From Bacteroidota bacterium (GTDB lineage Bacteria; Bacteroidota; Bacteroidia; 2-12-FULL-35-15), in the NCBI GenBank assembly GCA_017303895.1, contig JAFLBF010000016.1, forward strand, positions 1 to 64,000: a stretch of DNA of 64,000 nucleotides, given 5' to 3'. Position numbers and translations under genes: made by a program. Shown here in pieces: positions 33,713-43,310 of this stretch (positions are counted from its first letter, which is position 1; each line of letters begins with the position of its first letter). The notes below the pieces were generated by a model. That model was not told the origin of the DNA and made no database searches. It was given only the letters and a program-made list of their open reading frames with translations.

Positions 33713-35977
33713 TTAGTGTTGTATCGCAACGCGTTTTACAAGAGAAGTATTGTTGCTCATATCAATGATCTTGCAGAAATAGATACCATTCGGGATCAAT
33801 TCAGTGTTGATGTTTGATAAATTGGAAGTGATCTGCTCCGTTAAAATGGTTTGTCCTACCACATTATAAAGCTGTAATTGATAATGGTCTTTTTTGAAAT
33901 CATATAAACGGATCGTAAAATTCGAACTGCTTGGATTCGGATAGATATCAAAATTCCAGGTAATGTTCTCATACATATCTTCCACTGTAATAATGCTTCC
34001 GGTTCCTTTGTAAAAGGAAACGCCCCCCTGATAATTTCCTACAACAAGATCAATAAAGCCATCGTTATTGATATCAGTTCCGGTAGGAGCAGTTCGTGTT
34101 CCTTGATTGATATTCATATAAACAGAATCGACCAAGGTAAATGCACCATTCAGATTGCCATCGATGTGATCATACAGCATTAACGTTCCTCTTTCTGCTC
34201 CTGCAAAAATTTTGGTTTGACCGCCATCTCTAAATACAAATGGGAAGCTGTAGCCGGTGGTGTAAAAAGGAAGATTCACTTTTATGTTGCCCCAAAAATG
34301 AGAAACAGAATCCACTACAGGTGTGCCTGTGCTACTTGTTCTGCGATAATAGGCCAGTTTTCCATTACGGGCACCGATCACAATATCGTTCTTCCCATCA
34401 TTATCCACATCAAAGATCTGTGGTGCGGCAAAGTCGCCCACATCAATGATTCTATTGGCCGAGTTTTTAAAGTTGGCCTGACTCAACACAAAATTGGCAG
34501 GAGCACCTATTGCAGCTATGTTCTGGAAATAATGAATTCGTCCATCATACGCTCCTAATATCATATCTGCATCGGTATCGCCATCCATGTCTCCAAAAGC
34601 AGGAACCATGTTTGTGATGCCGTATGTACTTAAGTTTTTATAATCGCGGGTGATCAATTCAAATTGAGGTGCAGTTGTAGTTCCAATATTTTTGAATTGT
34701 GCAATTTTATGTTCAAAGCCTGCGGAATTGTAATAACCGTAATTTCCGATGAAAAGATCTTTTAGTCCATCATTATCATAGTCAAAGAACACCGGATAGG
34801 CTCCTTCACCCAACTCGATCATTTTGTCCTGTAATATATTAGTTTGTTGAAACTGAAAAACAGGGAAGGAGTTGGTTCCTGTATTTTGATAATACCAGAT
34901 ACTGTTTGCATTTTCGGAGGCATTGGGAGCATTTGGACTTACTAAAAGATCCTTTTTTCCGTCATTGTTCACGTCCTGATAAAAAGCACAAGGGAAAAGT
35001 GTCATATCCACGTCCTGGCTACCCCCATTGCTGAATGGGAAGGCTACATCTTCGCTGCTAAAACTGGCATCAGTAGTTGTGCCATTGTTGGTCAGCATGG
35101 TCAGATTTGGGTAAGAAACATCACCAACAATAAATTCCTTGTCACCATCATTATCAAGGTCGATACACAATTCGCAGGATCCTGCATGACGTTCGGCTGA
35201 ACGTAGTTGTCCTTCATATCCGGTCAATTCCGGGTTAATTACATTTCCGATGCATGTATCATATAAAGTATAATCATTACTTAAAGAGTTTTCGGCAGCA
35301 TATCCCCAGCAGCGGTTAGCCATTTGAAATTTCAGACTGTCGCAACCAAAACCTAGTTCAATGCTCATGTTTTTATGGTATTCCATATAGGTACCGGTAA
35401 TAGCAAAGGTTACAACGTCTACATCGCCATCATTATCGATATCAGAAATTGCCGGAATGTCAACAGAACTTACGTATAGATTGATCAAGGAGCCGCTAGG
35501 CGGATTGTAGATCGATCTTTGCTGGGTTACGACCTTTTGAAACTGAAGGCCTGTAGCTAGTGTAGAGGTGTTCTTGTAAATATCAAAGCCTCCTCCCACA
35601 TCAGAATAACTAAAAATATCCTCTTTCCCGTCACAGTTAAAATCATAAAGTAGCGCCCAGTCGTGTAGTTTCGGGAATTTGGTCTCAAAATAGGGGTTGT
35701 ATTTATAATCGACTGTATTGGCAGTTCCATTATTGATAAAGGTCCGGATCTTGTTTCCGGTGCGGTCGAATACAAAAAGGTCCTTATCTCCATCCATATC
35801 CATATCTACAGATGAAATTTGGGTAAAATTTAAACCTCCGGCCCATGGATTGGCAACAAAACTACTGTTGATCTTCACAGGGATGCTGTCATACCATTGA
35901 AAATAGGGCTGAGCTGCTGTTTGGAGGCTCAAAATAGAGCTGAATATGAGAATGGAGAATATAAGTCTGAAATTCAT
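33713..35977 (-). CDS. VCBS/FG-GAP repeat T9SS substrate with type A sorting domain
   Basis: A surface or secreted protein of about 754 residues. I prefer the start at 35977 (MNFRLIFSILIFSSILSLQ) because it gives a clean signal peptide; an in-frame ATG at 36004 would add nine residues. Seven or more FG-GAP/VCBS-type calcium-binding loops repeat as D-x-D-x-D-G-x-x-D (VDMDMDGDKDLFVF, DIDNDGDVDVVTF, DVNNDGKKDLLV, DYDNDGLKDLFIG, DMDGDTDADMILG, DVDNDGKNDIVIG), building a beta-propeller. The C-terminal sorting domain reads WNFDIYPNPSSSNFTIRL, then NVVGQ, GIYFCKI and VKRVAIQH. It is exported by type IX secretion; its ligand is unknown. Confidence 0.88.
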   Translation of the reverse strand: MNFRLIFSILIFSSILSLQTAAQPYFQWYDSIPVKINSSFVANPWAGGLNFTQISSVDMDMDGDKDLFVFDRTGNKIRTFINNGTANTVDYKYNPYFETKFPKLHDWALLYDFNCDGKEDIFSYSDVGGGFDIYKNTSTLATGLQFQKVVTQQRSIYNPPSGSLINLYVSSVDIPAISDIDNDGDVDVVTFAITGTYMEYHKNMSIELGFGCDSLKFQMANRCWGYAAENSLSNDYTLYDTCIGNVINPELTGYEGQLRSAERHAGSCELCIDLDNDGDKEFIVGDVSYPNLTMLTNNGTTTDASFSSEDVAFPFSNGGSQDVDMTLFPCAFYQDVNNDGKKDLLVSPNAPNASENANSIWYYQNTGTNSFPVFQFQQTNILQDKMIELGEGAYPVFFDYDNDGLKDLFIGNYGYYNSAGFEHKIAQFKNIGTTTAPQFELITRDYKNLSTYGITNMVPAFGDMDGDTDADMILGAYDGRIHYFQNIAAIGAPANFVLSQANFKNSANRIIDVGDFAAPQIFDVDNDGKNDIVIGARNGKLAYYRRTSSTGTPVVDSVSHFWGNIKVNLPFYTTGYSFPFVFRDGGQTKIFAGAERGTLMLYDHIDGNLNGAFTLVDSVYMNINQGTRTAPTGTDINNDGFIDLVVGNYQGGVSFYKGTGSIITVEDMYENITWNFDIYPNPSSSNFTIRLYDFKKDHYQLQLYNVVGQTILTEQITSNLSNINTELIPNGIYFCKIIDMSNNTSLVKRVAIQH

Positions 35978-36057
35978 TGTTTTTGAGGTATTAGATGCTA
36001 ACAAAGTTAATAAAAATAAGGTAAAAAGCAGATGTTTTCATCAATCTTATCATAAAA

Positions 36058-36088
36058 TTGGTAAATAATAATTGTTATTCTATATTTG
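36058..36088 (+). promoter_or_regulatory. secDF promoter
   Basis: TTG (36058-36060), 20 bases, TATATTTG (36081-36088): a full Bacteroidota consensus match, leaving a leader of about 80 nt before the start codon. Confidence 0.65.
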
Positions 36089-36175
36089 CACCCTTATTTT
36101 AGGATTAAAACTGAATTTCAGGCAATGAATTTTGCTTGAATTTTATTTAAGAAATAACAATTTAATTAATCAATT

Positions 36176-39100
36176 ATGCAGAACAAAGGAGCTATCAGGC
36201 TGTTTGCGATTTTACTGGCACTTGCATGTGCTTATTATTTAATGTTTACTTGGAAAGCAGTTTCTATTGAGGGAGATGCAGAGGCGTTTGCACAAAATTA
36301 TATAGCGCAGGCTGATGTGCAGGAAGCAGCAAAGAAAGCATCTGAAAATCCAACAGAGCAAAAAACATATTTGGATTCAGTACTTGCTTCTAAAAGAAAT
36401 GGCTATTTAGATTCATTAAAGAAATTGCCGGTTTACGATCTTGGCTTTACTTCTTATACGTATGAAGAGGTGAGAAACCGTCAGTTGAATTTAGGTCTTG
36501 ACTTAAAAGGTGGTATGAACGTAACCTTGGAAGTTGCTGTAGCTGATATCATCAGAGGTTTATCAAACAATAGTAACGATCCTGCTTTTGTAAAAGCATT
36601 GGCAAGTGCAACTGAATTACAAAAGAAATCAACAAAAGATTTTGTTACTCTTTTTGGTGAAGAATATAAAAAAGCAAATCCGAATGGTCGTTTGGCGATC
36701 AATTTCCAAACAATTGAATTAAAAGGAAAGATCGATTTCAATACAACGGATGAAGATGTATTGAAATTTTTACGTGAGCGTATTGAAGAAGCGATTGCAA
36801 CTTCTGAAAATACATTACGTGCCCGTATCGATAAATTTGGGGTAAGTACTCCAAATATTCAACGTTTAGCTTCTTCAGGTCGTATCTTGATCGAGTTGCC
36901 GGGTGTTACAGACAAGGCTCGTGTGCGTAAATTATTACAAGGAAGTGCTAATTTGGAATTCTGGGAAACCTACGATAACCAAGAGATCTATCCATTGTTA
37001 GAGCAAGCGAACACACGTTTGAAAGAGATCTTAACACCGGTTGATTCTTCAGCTACTGCTGTTGATACTGCTGCTGTTGCAGGTACAAATCCTGATTCAA
37101 CGAAAGCTACTGCTGCTACAACAGCTCCTGATACAACTAAATCTGCTTCAACATTGGCTAGTCAGTTAGGAACCGACAAAAAAGATTCTTCGAAAGCAGG
37201 AGAAACTTCAGCGGATACATTGGCTAGAATGAGAAAAGAGAATCCATTGTTTGCCGTTTTAGGTGCTGCAATTGGTCGTAACGAGCAAGGACAACCTGTT
37301 TTGGGGCAAGGTCCGGTAGTGGGTTATGCTGCTATCAGAGATACTGCAAAAGTGAATGAGTATTTGAATAACCCGAAGATCAAGAGTATCTTCCCTCCAC
37401 GTTCAAAATTCTTCTGGAGTTTTAAACCGATCGATAAAGAAGAAACAACATTACAGTTGATCGCTATCCGTACTACTTCTCGCGATGGTAAAGCACCGTT
37501 GTCAGGTGATATCATTGCTGATGCCCGTAAAATGTTCGAACAAGGTTCAGGCTCTCCTTCTATTTCAATGAGTATGAAAACAGAAGCGGCTAATATCTGG
37601 AAGCGTTTAACAAGAGAGAATGTTGGTAAGTCAATTGCAATCGTTTTAGATAACAGTGTTTATTCATTCCCGACAGTACAAGGTGAAATTGCAGGTGGTA
37701 ATTCATCGATCACCGGTAACTTTACAATCAATGAGGCGGATGACTTAGTGAACATCCTAAAAGCGGGTAAATTACCTGCTCCTGCTAAGATCGTTGAAGA
37801 GACTGTGGTTGGTCCGACCTTAGGTCAGGAAGCGATCAGCAAAGGTTTATTCTCAACCATCATTGCATTGGTATTGGTTTTATTGTTCATGGGCTTCTAT
37901 TACAACAAAGCTGGTTGGGTAGCTTCATTAGCGATGATCATCAATAACTTATTCGTGATCGGTATCCTTGCTTCTTTCCAAGCGGTATTAACATTACCTG
38001 GTATCGCAGGTATCGTATTAACGATCGCGATGTCTGTGGATGCGAACATCTTGATCTATGAGCGTGTTCGTGAAGAATTAGCTTTAGGCAAAGCAATCGG
38101 TACAGCTATTAAAGAAGGTTATAAGAATGCCATGTCTTCTGTGATCGATTCACACATTACAGGTTTATTATTAGGTATCATCTTATTTGTATTCGGAACA
38201 GGTCCTATTCAAGGTTTTGCGACTACATTAATGATAGGTATCGTATCGTCCTTGTTCTGTGCGATCTTCATTACCCGTTTGGTATTCGATCGTTGGTTAG
38301 AAAAAGGAAAATCAATTCCTTTTGCAAATGCTATGACAGATGGAGCTTTCAAAAAGATCAATATCAATTTCGTTGGAAAACGTAAGTTGTATTATATCTT
38401 CTCTTCATTAGTGATCGCAGCAGGTATCTTCGCTTATGTAACAAAAGGTGGATTTAGCTTAGGGGTTGACTTTAAAGGAGGTCGTTCTTATGTGGTTCGT
38501 TTTGATGATGTGAAGTCAACCGAAGAGGTTCGTAATGCATTAACTACAGCCTTCGAAGGCGAAGCACCGGAAGTGAAAACGTATGGTGAAAGTACTCAGC
38601 AACGTATCACTACCACTTATTTGATTGGTGATGGATCGGATGATGCAGAAGCAAAAGTGGAAGGTAAATTAAATGAAGGATTAAAAACACTTGGTGTAAA
38701 ATACGAAGTGATGAGTTCTCAAAAAGTTGGAGAAACAGTATCCCGTGATATCAAAGAAAAAGCGGTATGGGCTGTATTGTTGTCTTGCTTAGTGATGTTC
38801 GTATTCATCTTTATTCGATTCAAAAAATGGCAGTATGGTTTGGGTGCGGTTGTGGCCTTATTCCATGACGTAGCGATCGTACTTTCTGTGTATATCATTT
38901 TTGACGGTATTTTACCTTTCTCATTAGAGATCACTCAGGATTTTATTGCAGCCGTGTTAACGGTTATGAGTTACTCCATGGTGGATAGTGTGGTTGTATT
39001 CGACCGTATTCGTGAGTACTTAACGGAGCGTAATAAGTCTGATCTTGATAAGCACGAACGTGAAAGAGTGATCAATTTTGCATTGAACAGTACATTAAGT

Positions 39101-39286
39101 CGTACCATCAATACCGCATTAACGATCTTCTTCGTAATGTTAGCGATCTTTATTTTTGGTGGTGAAACCATCAGAGGATTCTCTTTCGCATTGTTGATCG
39201 GTATCGCTATCGGTACTTATTCTTCTATCTGTATTGCAACTCCGATCGTTATCGATCTTGAAAGAGATAAAGAAGAGAAAAAGTAA
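36176..39286 (+). CDS. secDF: Protein translocase subunit SecDF (fused)
   Basis: A 1036-residue fusion of SecD and SecF, the membrane motor that uses the proton gradient to pull secreted proteins through SecYEG. The SecD half starts with a membrane helix (about 7-27) and the motif NLGLDLKGGMNVTLEV (D1), with the large periplasmic P1 domain to about 540. An Ala/Thr/Ser-rich low-complexity insert lies near 290-345. Six helices follow, with SVDANILIYERVREEL (D4). The SecF half starts near 735 with SLGVDFKGGRSYVVRF and has SYSMVDSVVVFDRIREYL. Fusion is normal in Bacteroidota. Confidence 0.97.
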   Translation: MQNKGAIRLFAILLALACAYYLMFTWKAVSIEGDAEAFAQNYIAQADVQEAAKKASENPTEQKTYLDSVLASKRNGYLDSLKKLPVYDLGFTSYTYEEVRNRQLNLGLDLKGGMNVTLEVAVADIIRGLSNNSNDPAFVKALASATELQKKSTKDFVTLFGEEYKKANPNGRLAINFQTIELKGKIDFNTTDEDVLKFLRERIEEAIATSENTLRARIDKFGVSTPNIQRLASSGRILIELPGVTDKARVRKLLQGSANLEFWETYDNQEIYPLLEQANTRLKEILTPVDSSATAVDTAAVAGTNPDSTKATAATTAPDTTKSASTLASQLGTDKKDSSKAGETSADTLARMRKENPLFAVLGAAIGRNEQGQPVLGQGPVVGYAAIRDTAKVNEYLNNPKIKSIFPPRSKFFWSFKPIDKEETTLQLIAIRTTSRDGKAPLSGDIIADARKMFEQGSGSPSISMSMKTEAANIWKRLTRENVGKSIAIVLDNSVYSFPTVQGEIAGGNSSITGNFTINEADDLVNILKAGKLPAPAKIVEETVVGPTLGQEAISKGLFSTIIALVLVLLFMGFYYNKAGWVASLAMIINNLFVIGILASFQAVLTLPGIAGIVLTIAMSVDANILIYERVREELALGKAIGTAIKEGYKNAMSSVIDSHITGLLLGIILFVFGTGPIQGFATTLMIGIVSSLFCAIFITRLVFDRWLEKGKSIPFANAMTDGAFKKININFVGKRKLYYIFSSLVIAAGIFAYVTKGGFSLGVDFKGGRSYVVRFDDVKSTEEVRNALTTAFEGEAPEVKTYGESTQQRITTTYLIGDGSDDAEAKVEGKLNEGLKTLGVKYEVMSSQKVGETVSRDIKEKAVWAVLLSCLVMFVFIFIRFKKWQYGLGAVVALFHDVAIVLSVYIIFDGILPFSLEITQDFIAAVLTVMSYSMVDSVVVFDRIREYLTERNKSDLDKHERERVINFALNSTLSRTINTALTIFFVMLAIFIFGGETIRGFSFALLIGIAIGTYSSICIATPIVIDLERDKEEKK

Positions 39287-39300
39287 TATGTTAAAATTTA

Positions 39301-39341
39301 AAAGAAACCCGGTAAAGCAATTTATCGGGTTTCTTTTTTTG
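39301..39341 (+). terminator. Rho-independent terminator after secDF
   Basis: AAAGAAACCCG and CGGGTTTCTTT pair (inner part TAAA/TTTA) and a T run follows. The -7 box of the next gene (39342-39349) begins directly behind it. Confidence 0.8.
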
Positions 39342-39349
39342 TATTTTTG
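39342..39349 (+). promoter_or_regulatory. -7 box of the tatA-like gene
   Basis: TATTTTTG fits the -7 consensus 17 bases before the start codon. No good TTG is found at the proper distance, since the terminator stem occupies that place. Confidence 0.4.
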
Positions 39350-39366
39350 TAGAACAAAATTTACGA

Positions 39367-39696
39367 ATGGCAGCATCAATTTTTCTTTTTCTGAACATGG
39401 GTGGAGGTGAGGTATTCCTTATCATCCTCGTGGTGTTGATGTTATTCGGATCGGATAAACTTCCTGGAATAGCAAAAGGATTGGGGCGTGGATTGAGGGA
39501 GCTAAATGATGCAAAAGATCAATTACAACAGGAGATCCATAAGAACACAGGTGGCCTAACCGAGGAAATTCGTAAGCATACTTCCGAGATCCAATCGGAG
39601 ATCGACAAAGCCAATCAAAGTATCAGTCGCCAGGTGACAGAGGTAACACAGGTGGTCAATGACGAAGGGCAGAATATTACCGATACGCTTAAATAA
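39367..39696 (+). CDS. tatA: Sec-independent translocase TatA/Hcf106-like
   Basis: A 109-residue protein. One membrane helix at about 14-31 (EVFLIILVVLMLFGSDKLP) leads into the short hinge and amphipathic helix GIAKGLGRGLRELNDAKDQL, which is the TatA/B signature. A longer polar helical tail with many Gln/Glu/Lys follows; this length is between TatA and TatB. It forms the pore that exports folded proteins. No tatC is adjacent. Confidence 0.9.
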   Translation: MAASIFLFLNMGGGEVFLIILVVLMLFGSDKLPGIAKGLGRGLRELNDAKDQLQQEIHKNTGGLTEEIRKHTSEIQSEIDKANQSISRQVTEVTQVVNDEGQNITDTLK

Positions 39697-39733
39697 TACA
39701 GCTGTTTCAACTTCTTTTTTTCATAAATTTTGA

Positions 39734-39741
39734 TATATTTG
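39734..39741 (+). promoter_or_regulatory. -7 box of the following T9SS gene
   Basis: TATATTTG lies 24 bases before the start codon, with no clear -33 TTG at the usual distance. Confidence 0.4.
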
Positions 39742-39765
39742 TTATACTAACCTAACAAATAGATC

Positions 39766-41592
39766 ATGAAAAAAATTGCTACACTTTTTCTTACGTTTTT
39801 GTGCTATGTGAGTTATACGCAAGCACAAACATCGGGCGGACCGGATGCTTATGGCTATATCTGGCGCGATAGTAACGATCCTCAGGGTCCGGCTTATAAT
39901 TGGATCGATATTTTGCCTTTGCCGGGAGCTTCTGAAGTTCGTTTTTTGGCAGATGACAATATCAAAGGTTCATTTCCGATCGGATTCTCATTTCATTATT
40001 ATTGGTATGATGTAACTCAATTTTGGGTAGGCTCGAATGGGTATATTGGATTTACAAATGGGCAGATCTCGCATCCATTTCCAATGATCCCTTCAACCTC
40101 ATTGCCTCAAAATTATTTAGGGATCATGACATCCGACTTGATCTTTGATCCGGGTAACAATGCTGAATGCTGGAGATGGACCAGTGCCGATAACGATACA
40201 TTGGTTGTTTCTTATATTGATGTTCCATTTTGGGATCAAACTTCAGGATGGGTTGGTTCGAATACTTTTCAGGTGATTTTAAGTGCAGTAGATAGTTCGA
40301 TCACTTATCAGTACCAAACACAGTCGGGTTCACCCGCTAACTTGACAAGTTATGCAAGTATTGGTATTGAAAATAATTCAGGGAATATTGGTTTGCAACA
40401 TTCTTATAATGCTTTGCCGGCTTCTAGTTATGCCATAAAATATTATTATCCAAGCAATACAACATTTGCTGTTTCCGATGCATCTACTTCGTATAATGAT
40501 AATACTGAAACAGGTGGATTATTCCTTTCAAAAAATGGCAGTTCATTCACAATGACCACCGAAGTCAAAAATACAGGGAATCAGAATTTATCACCATTCA
40601 ATGTGTTTACACGTGTTGTGAATGGAGCAAATGCTATTCAGGCTCAAAACAATACTACTACGAATACATTAACACCGGGACAAACTCAAGTTATTACCGG
40701 AACAAATGTGTTTAATCCAACCGTTGCAGGAACATTCCGTTTCTTAACCAATACGCAATTGAGTGGTGATGCAACACCAAGTAACGATCAAAAGGTTCAG
40801 GAGTTGGTGGTTGTTGATACAACACAGTCAACTATTCGTTTGTCGTATGATAATGGAGTAGAAGCAGGTTTGGGTGGCTTAAGTTGGCAAGGTGGAAATG
40901 GTGGAGCGGCCATTTATTTTAAACCACCATTTTACCCATGTAATTTGACTGAGATGTATGCTTATATAGTGGATAACCCTATGGCAGCAGGATGTTCTAT
41001 GGTTGTATATGATGATAATGGAACTGCAGGTGCAGCAGGAACACGATTAGATTCTGTTTATATGGGGCCATCCATAATTGCCATTGCATCTTGGAACACT
41101 GCAACCTTGCCAACACCATTAACAATTAATTCAGGTGGAGTATATGTGGCATGGGTAATGGATGGTGATGGTTTGACATTAGGACAAAATCAATTGTTGC
41201 CTGTCTCAAACAGAACATTTGAAATATTAGGGAATGCCTGGGCTGATTACAGATACAGAGAAACAGAAGATCTAATGATCAATGTCGGCATTAAACGTAT
41301 CAGTGGTGTGAGTGTAGAAGAAAATGTAGCAGAAACTTATTTCTATAACTTCTACCCAAGTCCGGCTAATAATTCCATAGCGATCGATTTTAGTTTCCCT
41401 TCAGAAGTAAATAAATTAAGCTATGAAATTTATGATGTTCAGGGGCGTTTGATGGACAAGAAAGATCTGACAAATTCATTTATTAATGGAAAATTGATCT
41501 TTAATACAGAATCTTATACTTCAGGTATTTATTCCTGCAGAATAGTAGTAGATGGTCATAGCATTGTTCGCAGATTCTCGATTGCTAAATAA
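39766..41592 (+). CDS. T9SS substrate with type A sorting domain
   Basis: A 608-residue secreted protein. Signal peptide about 1-20 (SYTQA-Q). The first domain (about 25-235) is a beta-rich region with FPIGFSFHYYWYDVTQFWVG and SNGYIGFTNG, seen in many Bacteroidota surface proteins. An Ig-like/CARDB-type domain follows (about 255-355: TEVKNTGNQNLSPFNVFTRV), then a beta-sandwich (360-505), and the sorting domain from about 525 (YNFYPSPANNSIAIDF, YDVQGRL, SGIYSCRIV, VRRFSIAK). It is probably surface-exposed; no catalytic motif is visible. A bidirectional terminator follows. Confidence 0.85.
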   Translation: MKKIATLFLTFLCYVSYTQAQTSGGPDAYGYIWRDSNDPQGPAYNWIDILPLPGASEVRFLADDNIKGSFPIGFSFHYYWYDVTQFWVGSNGYIGFTNGQISHPFPMIPSTSLPQNYLGIMTSDLIFDPGNNAECWRWTSADNDTLVVSYIDVPFWDQTSGWVGSNTFQVILSAVDSSITYQYQTQSGSPANLTSYASIGIENNSGNIGLQHSYNALPASSYAIKYYYPSNTTFAVSDASTSYNDNTETGGLFLSKNGSSFTMTTEVKNTGNQNLSPFNVFTRVVNGANAIQAQNNTTTNTLTPGQTQVITGTNVFNPTVAGTFRFLTNTQLSGDATPSNDQKVQELVVVDTTQSTIRLSYDNGVEAGLGGLSWQGGNGGAAIYFKPPFYPCNLTEMYAYIVDNPMAAGCSMVVYDDNGTAGAAGTRLDSVYMGPSIIAIASWNTATLPTPLTINSGGVYVAWVMDGDGLTLGQNQLLPVSNRTFEILGNAWADYRYRETEDLMINVGIKRISGVSVEENVAETYFYNFYPSPANNSIAIDFSFPSEVNKLSYEIYDVQGRLMDKKDLTNSFINGKLIFNTESYTSGIYSCRIVVDGHSIVRRFSIAK

Positions 41593-41611
41593 TTTTTTCT
41601 ATTATACGAAT

Positions 41612-41645
41612 AAAAAGGCTCTTCATTTTTGAAGAGCCTTTTTTT
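41612..41645. terminator. Bidirectional terminator
   Basis: AAAAAGGCTCTTC, loop ATTTTT, GAAGAGCCTTTTTTT separates two convergent genes and ends both. Confidence 0.88.
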
Positions 41646-43134
41646 ATAGGTCTGCCATAGATCTGTTTTTGATCTTCGCCTCCATCCATTTGGCAACATC
41701 AAAATAGCGTAAAGAAAAATTGGATTCCGGATCATCCATTAGCCTTAAAACAAGCTTATGGTAATCCTGGAAATGTGTTTTGATGTCTTTCGTTTTGTTC
41801 TTTTTGATCAGTTTCGTGAAGAATTCGATCATTAGTTCTTCTGCCTTGGTTAATCGATCTTGTTGGATCAACAATCGTTTTGTGGAATTGATCAAACTGC
41901 CGAGTAACGATTCGTTTCCAAGTTCATAGTGAATGATCATATTGAAAATATGGCCTCGACTGTATTTCCCAAGGTCATCGTCAAAGATCTGATTCATATA
42001 CTTTAATGATCGTTTGTAGTCTGCCAGATAAAAACTGGCAATCGCCATTGATTTGGCTGTATTTAGTAGAATGGTCCGGATCACATGCGGTTTGTAAGCA
42101 TCAATATGATCTTCGATGAGCTGAATGATCGCTCTGCTTTTTTCATATTCTTTTATGGCCGTATAAATATCCAATTGATAGGGTTTAGTAAAAAAGAAAA
42201 GATTGGCCTCAAATGCTTTGTCTTGTTTTATTTGAAGTCTGCCGGGGCTACTTTCTATTTTTTCTATGTCTCCCATCAGTTCCTTGTAATTTTTTAAATT
42301 GATCTTGCCCATGGCAACATTTGCAAACACTAGAAGATAATCGATCGGATGTTGTTGGATGATCTTTGGAGCAGACTCCATCAATTGCATCATTTTTTCA
42401 AAATACAATATGCTGGCCGGTTCGTCATTTACAATTCCATAATACATCGCTTTTGTTTGAAACAAGAACATCTTTGCTTTGTATGTTTCTGCCTTTTCTT
42501 CATCCAGCATCAGGTCGTGTTTCATCAGAAGCTGTAGCTCCTTCAAATGCTCTGTTTTGTTGGTCGATCTGAAGGTGATCTCCTTGAAATTCATCTCAAA
42601 GGCAAGGTTCTTATAGTCGTATTGATTGGCGAGTTTTTTTAATAAGCTCTTGCTATCGTCAATCGATGAAAGTAGTTTTTTATAATCTTGCTCTTTGTTA
42701 TAGATCTCCTGTTCTAATTCCAGTGTTCTGATCAACTGCGATTCGGCATGTGATTCATGTGCTGTTTTTTTTGCTTTGGTAATCAGCTTCAGGCATTGTT
42801 GGTGTAATCCTTTGTGTAATAATATCTCGATGTGTTTATTGATCTTATCGATCTTTGCTTCTGAACTGGTAATACCATGGAAATCATTTAAACTTTTCAG
42901 TAAAAGATTGTATAGATAATTTTTTTCAACGTGTAAATTTTTTAAAGATGATCTTTTTGAGTTTTTAGTCTTTAATTCCTGCTCATATTCTTTTTTGGAG
43001 TTGTTGATGGCATCAAACAAGCTGATGTAATTGTTTTCCCCTTCTTTAACATGTCCTTTGGAATAGATCTTAAAATGTCTTTTTTCGGACGAAGACATGG
43101 AATGAATTAGCTCAGAAATAGCTTCTTGTTTCAT
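41644..43134 (-). CDS. Helical repeat protein of unknown function
   Basis: A 496-residue cytoplasmic protein without signal peptide. It is almost wholly helical and charged, beginning MKQEAISELIHSMSSSEKRH, then FKIYSKGH. TPR-like pairs of helices are suggested from about 95 to 440, but no canonical TPR consensus is strong. I recall similar hypothetical proteins in Bacteroidota, without a function. It is divergent from the giant adhesin operon, with 176 AT-rich bases between, and convergent with the T9SS gene. Confidence 0.7.
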   Translation of the reverse strand: MKQEAISELIHSMSSSEKRHFKIYSKGHVKEGENNYISLFDAINNSKKEYEQELKTKNSKRSSLKNLHVEKNYLYNLLLKSLNDFHGITSSEAKIDKINKHIEILLHKGLHQQCLKLITKAKKTAHESHAESQLIRTLELEQEIYNKEQDYKKLLSSIDDSKSLLKKLANQYDYKNLAFEMNFKEITFRSTNKTEHLKELQLLMKHDLMLDEEKAETYKAKMFLFQTKAMYYGIVNDEPASILYFEKMMQLMESAPKIIQQHPIDYLLVFANVAMGKINLKNYKELMGDIEKIESSPGRLQIKQDKAFEANLFFFTKPYQLDIYTAIKEYEKSRAIIQLIEDHIDAYKPHVIRTILLNTAKSMAIASFYLADYKRSLKYMNQIFDDDLGKYSRGHIFNMIIHYELGNESLLGSLINSTKRLLIQQDRLTKAEELMIEFFTKLIKKNKTKDIKTHFQDYHKLVLRLMDDPESNFSLRYFDVAKWMEAKIKNRSMADL

Positions 43135-43231
43135 TTTAGAAATATAAAAAATATAAATATAAATAATTGATAATCAATACTTAAAATTAATATTATTTAT
43201 TTTAGAAACAAAAAAAATTGCTTAGTTTTTT

Positions 43232-43262
43232 TTGAAATATGGCTGATAATCAGGTATTTTTG
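43232..43262 (+). promoter_or_regulatory. Promoter of the adhesin-sprF-porE-like operon
   Basis: TTG (43232-43234), 20 bases, TATTTTTG (43255-43262): a full consensus match, 48 bp before the adhesin start. Confidence 0.65.
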
Positions 43263-43310
43263 ACTAATTAAATAAAAAGCAAGATAAACCCAATAAAACT
43301 ACCCACTAAA

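Noticed and set aside
33713-36004. Start of the VCBS-repeat gene at 36004
   Set aside because: The nine extra residues come before a complete signal peptide that begins at the in-frame ATG at 35977.
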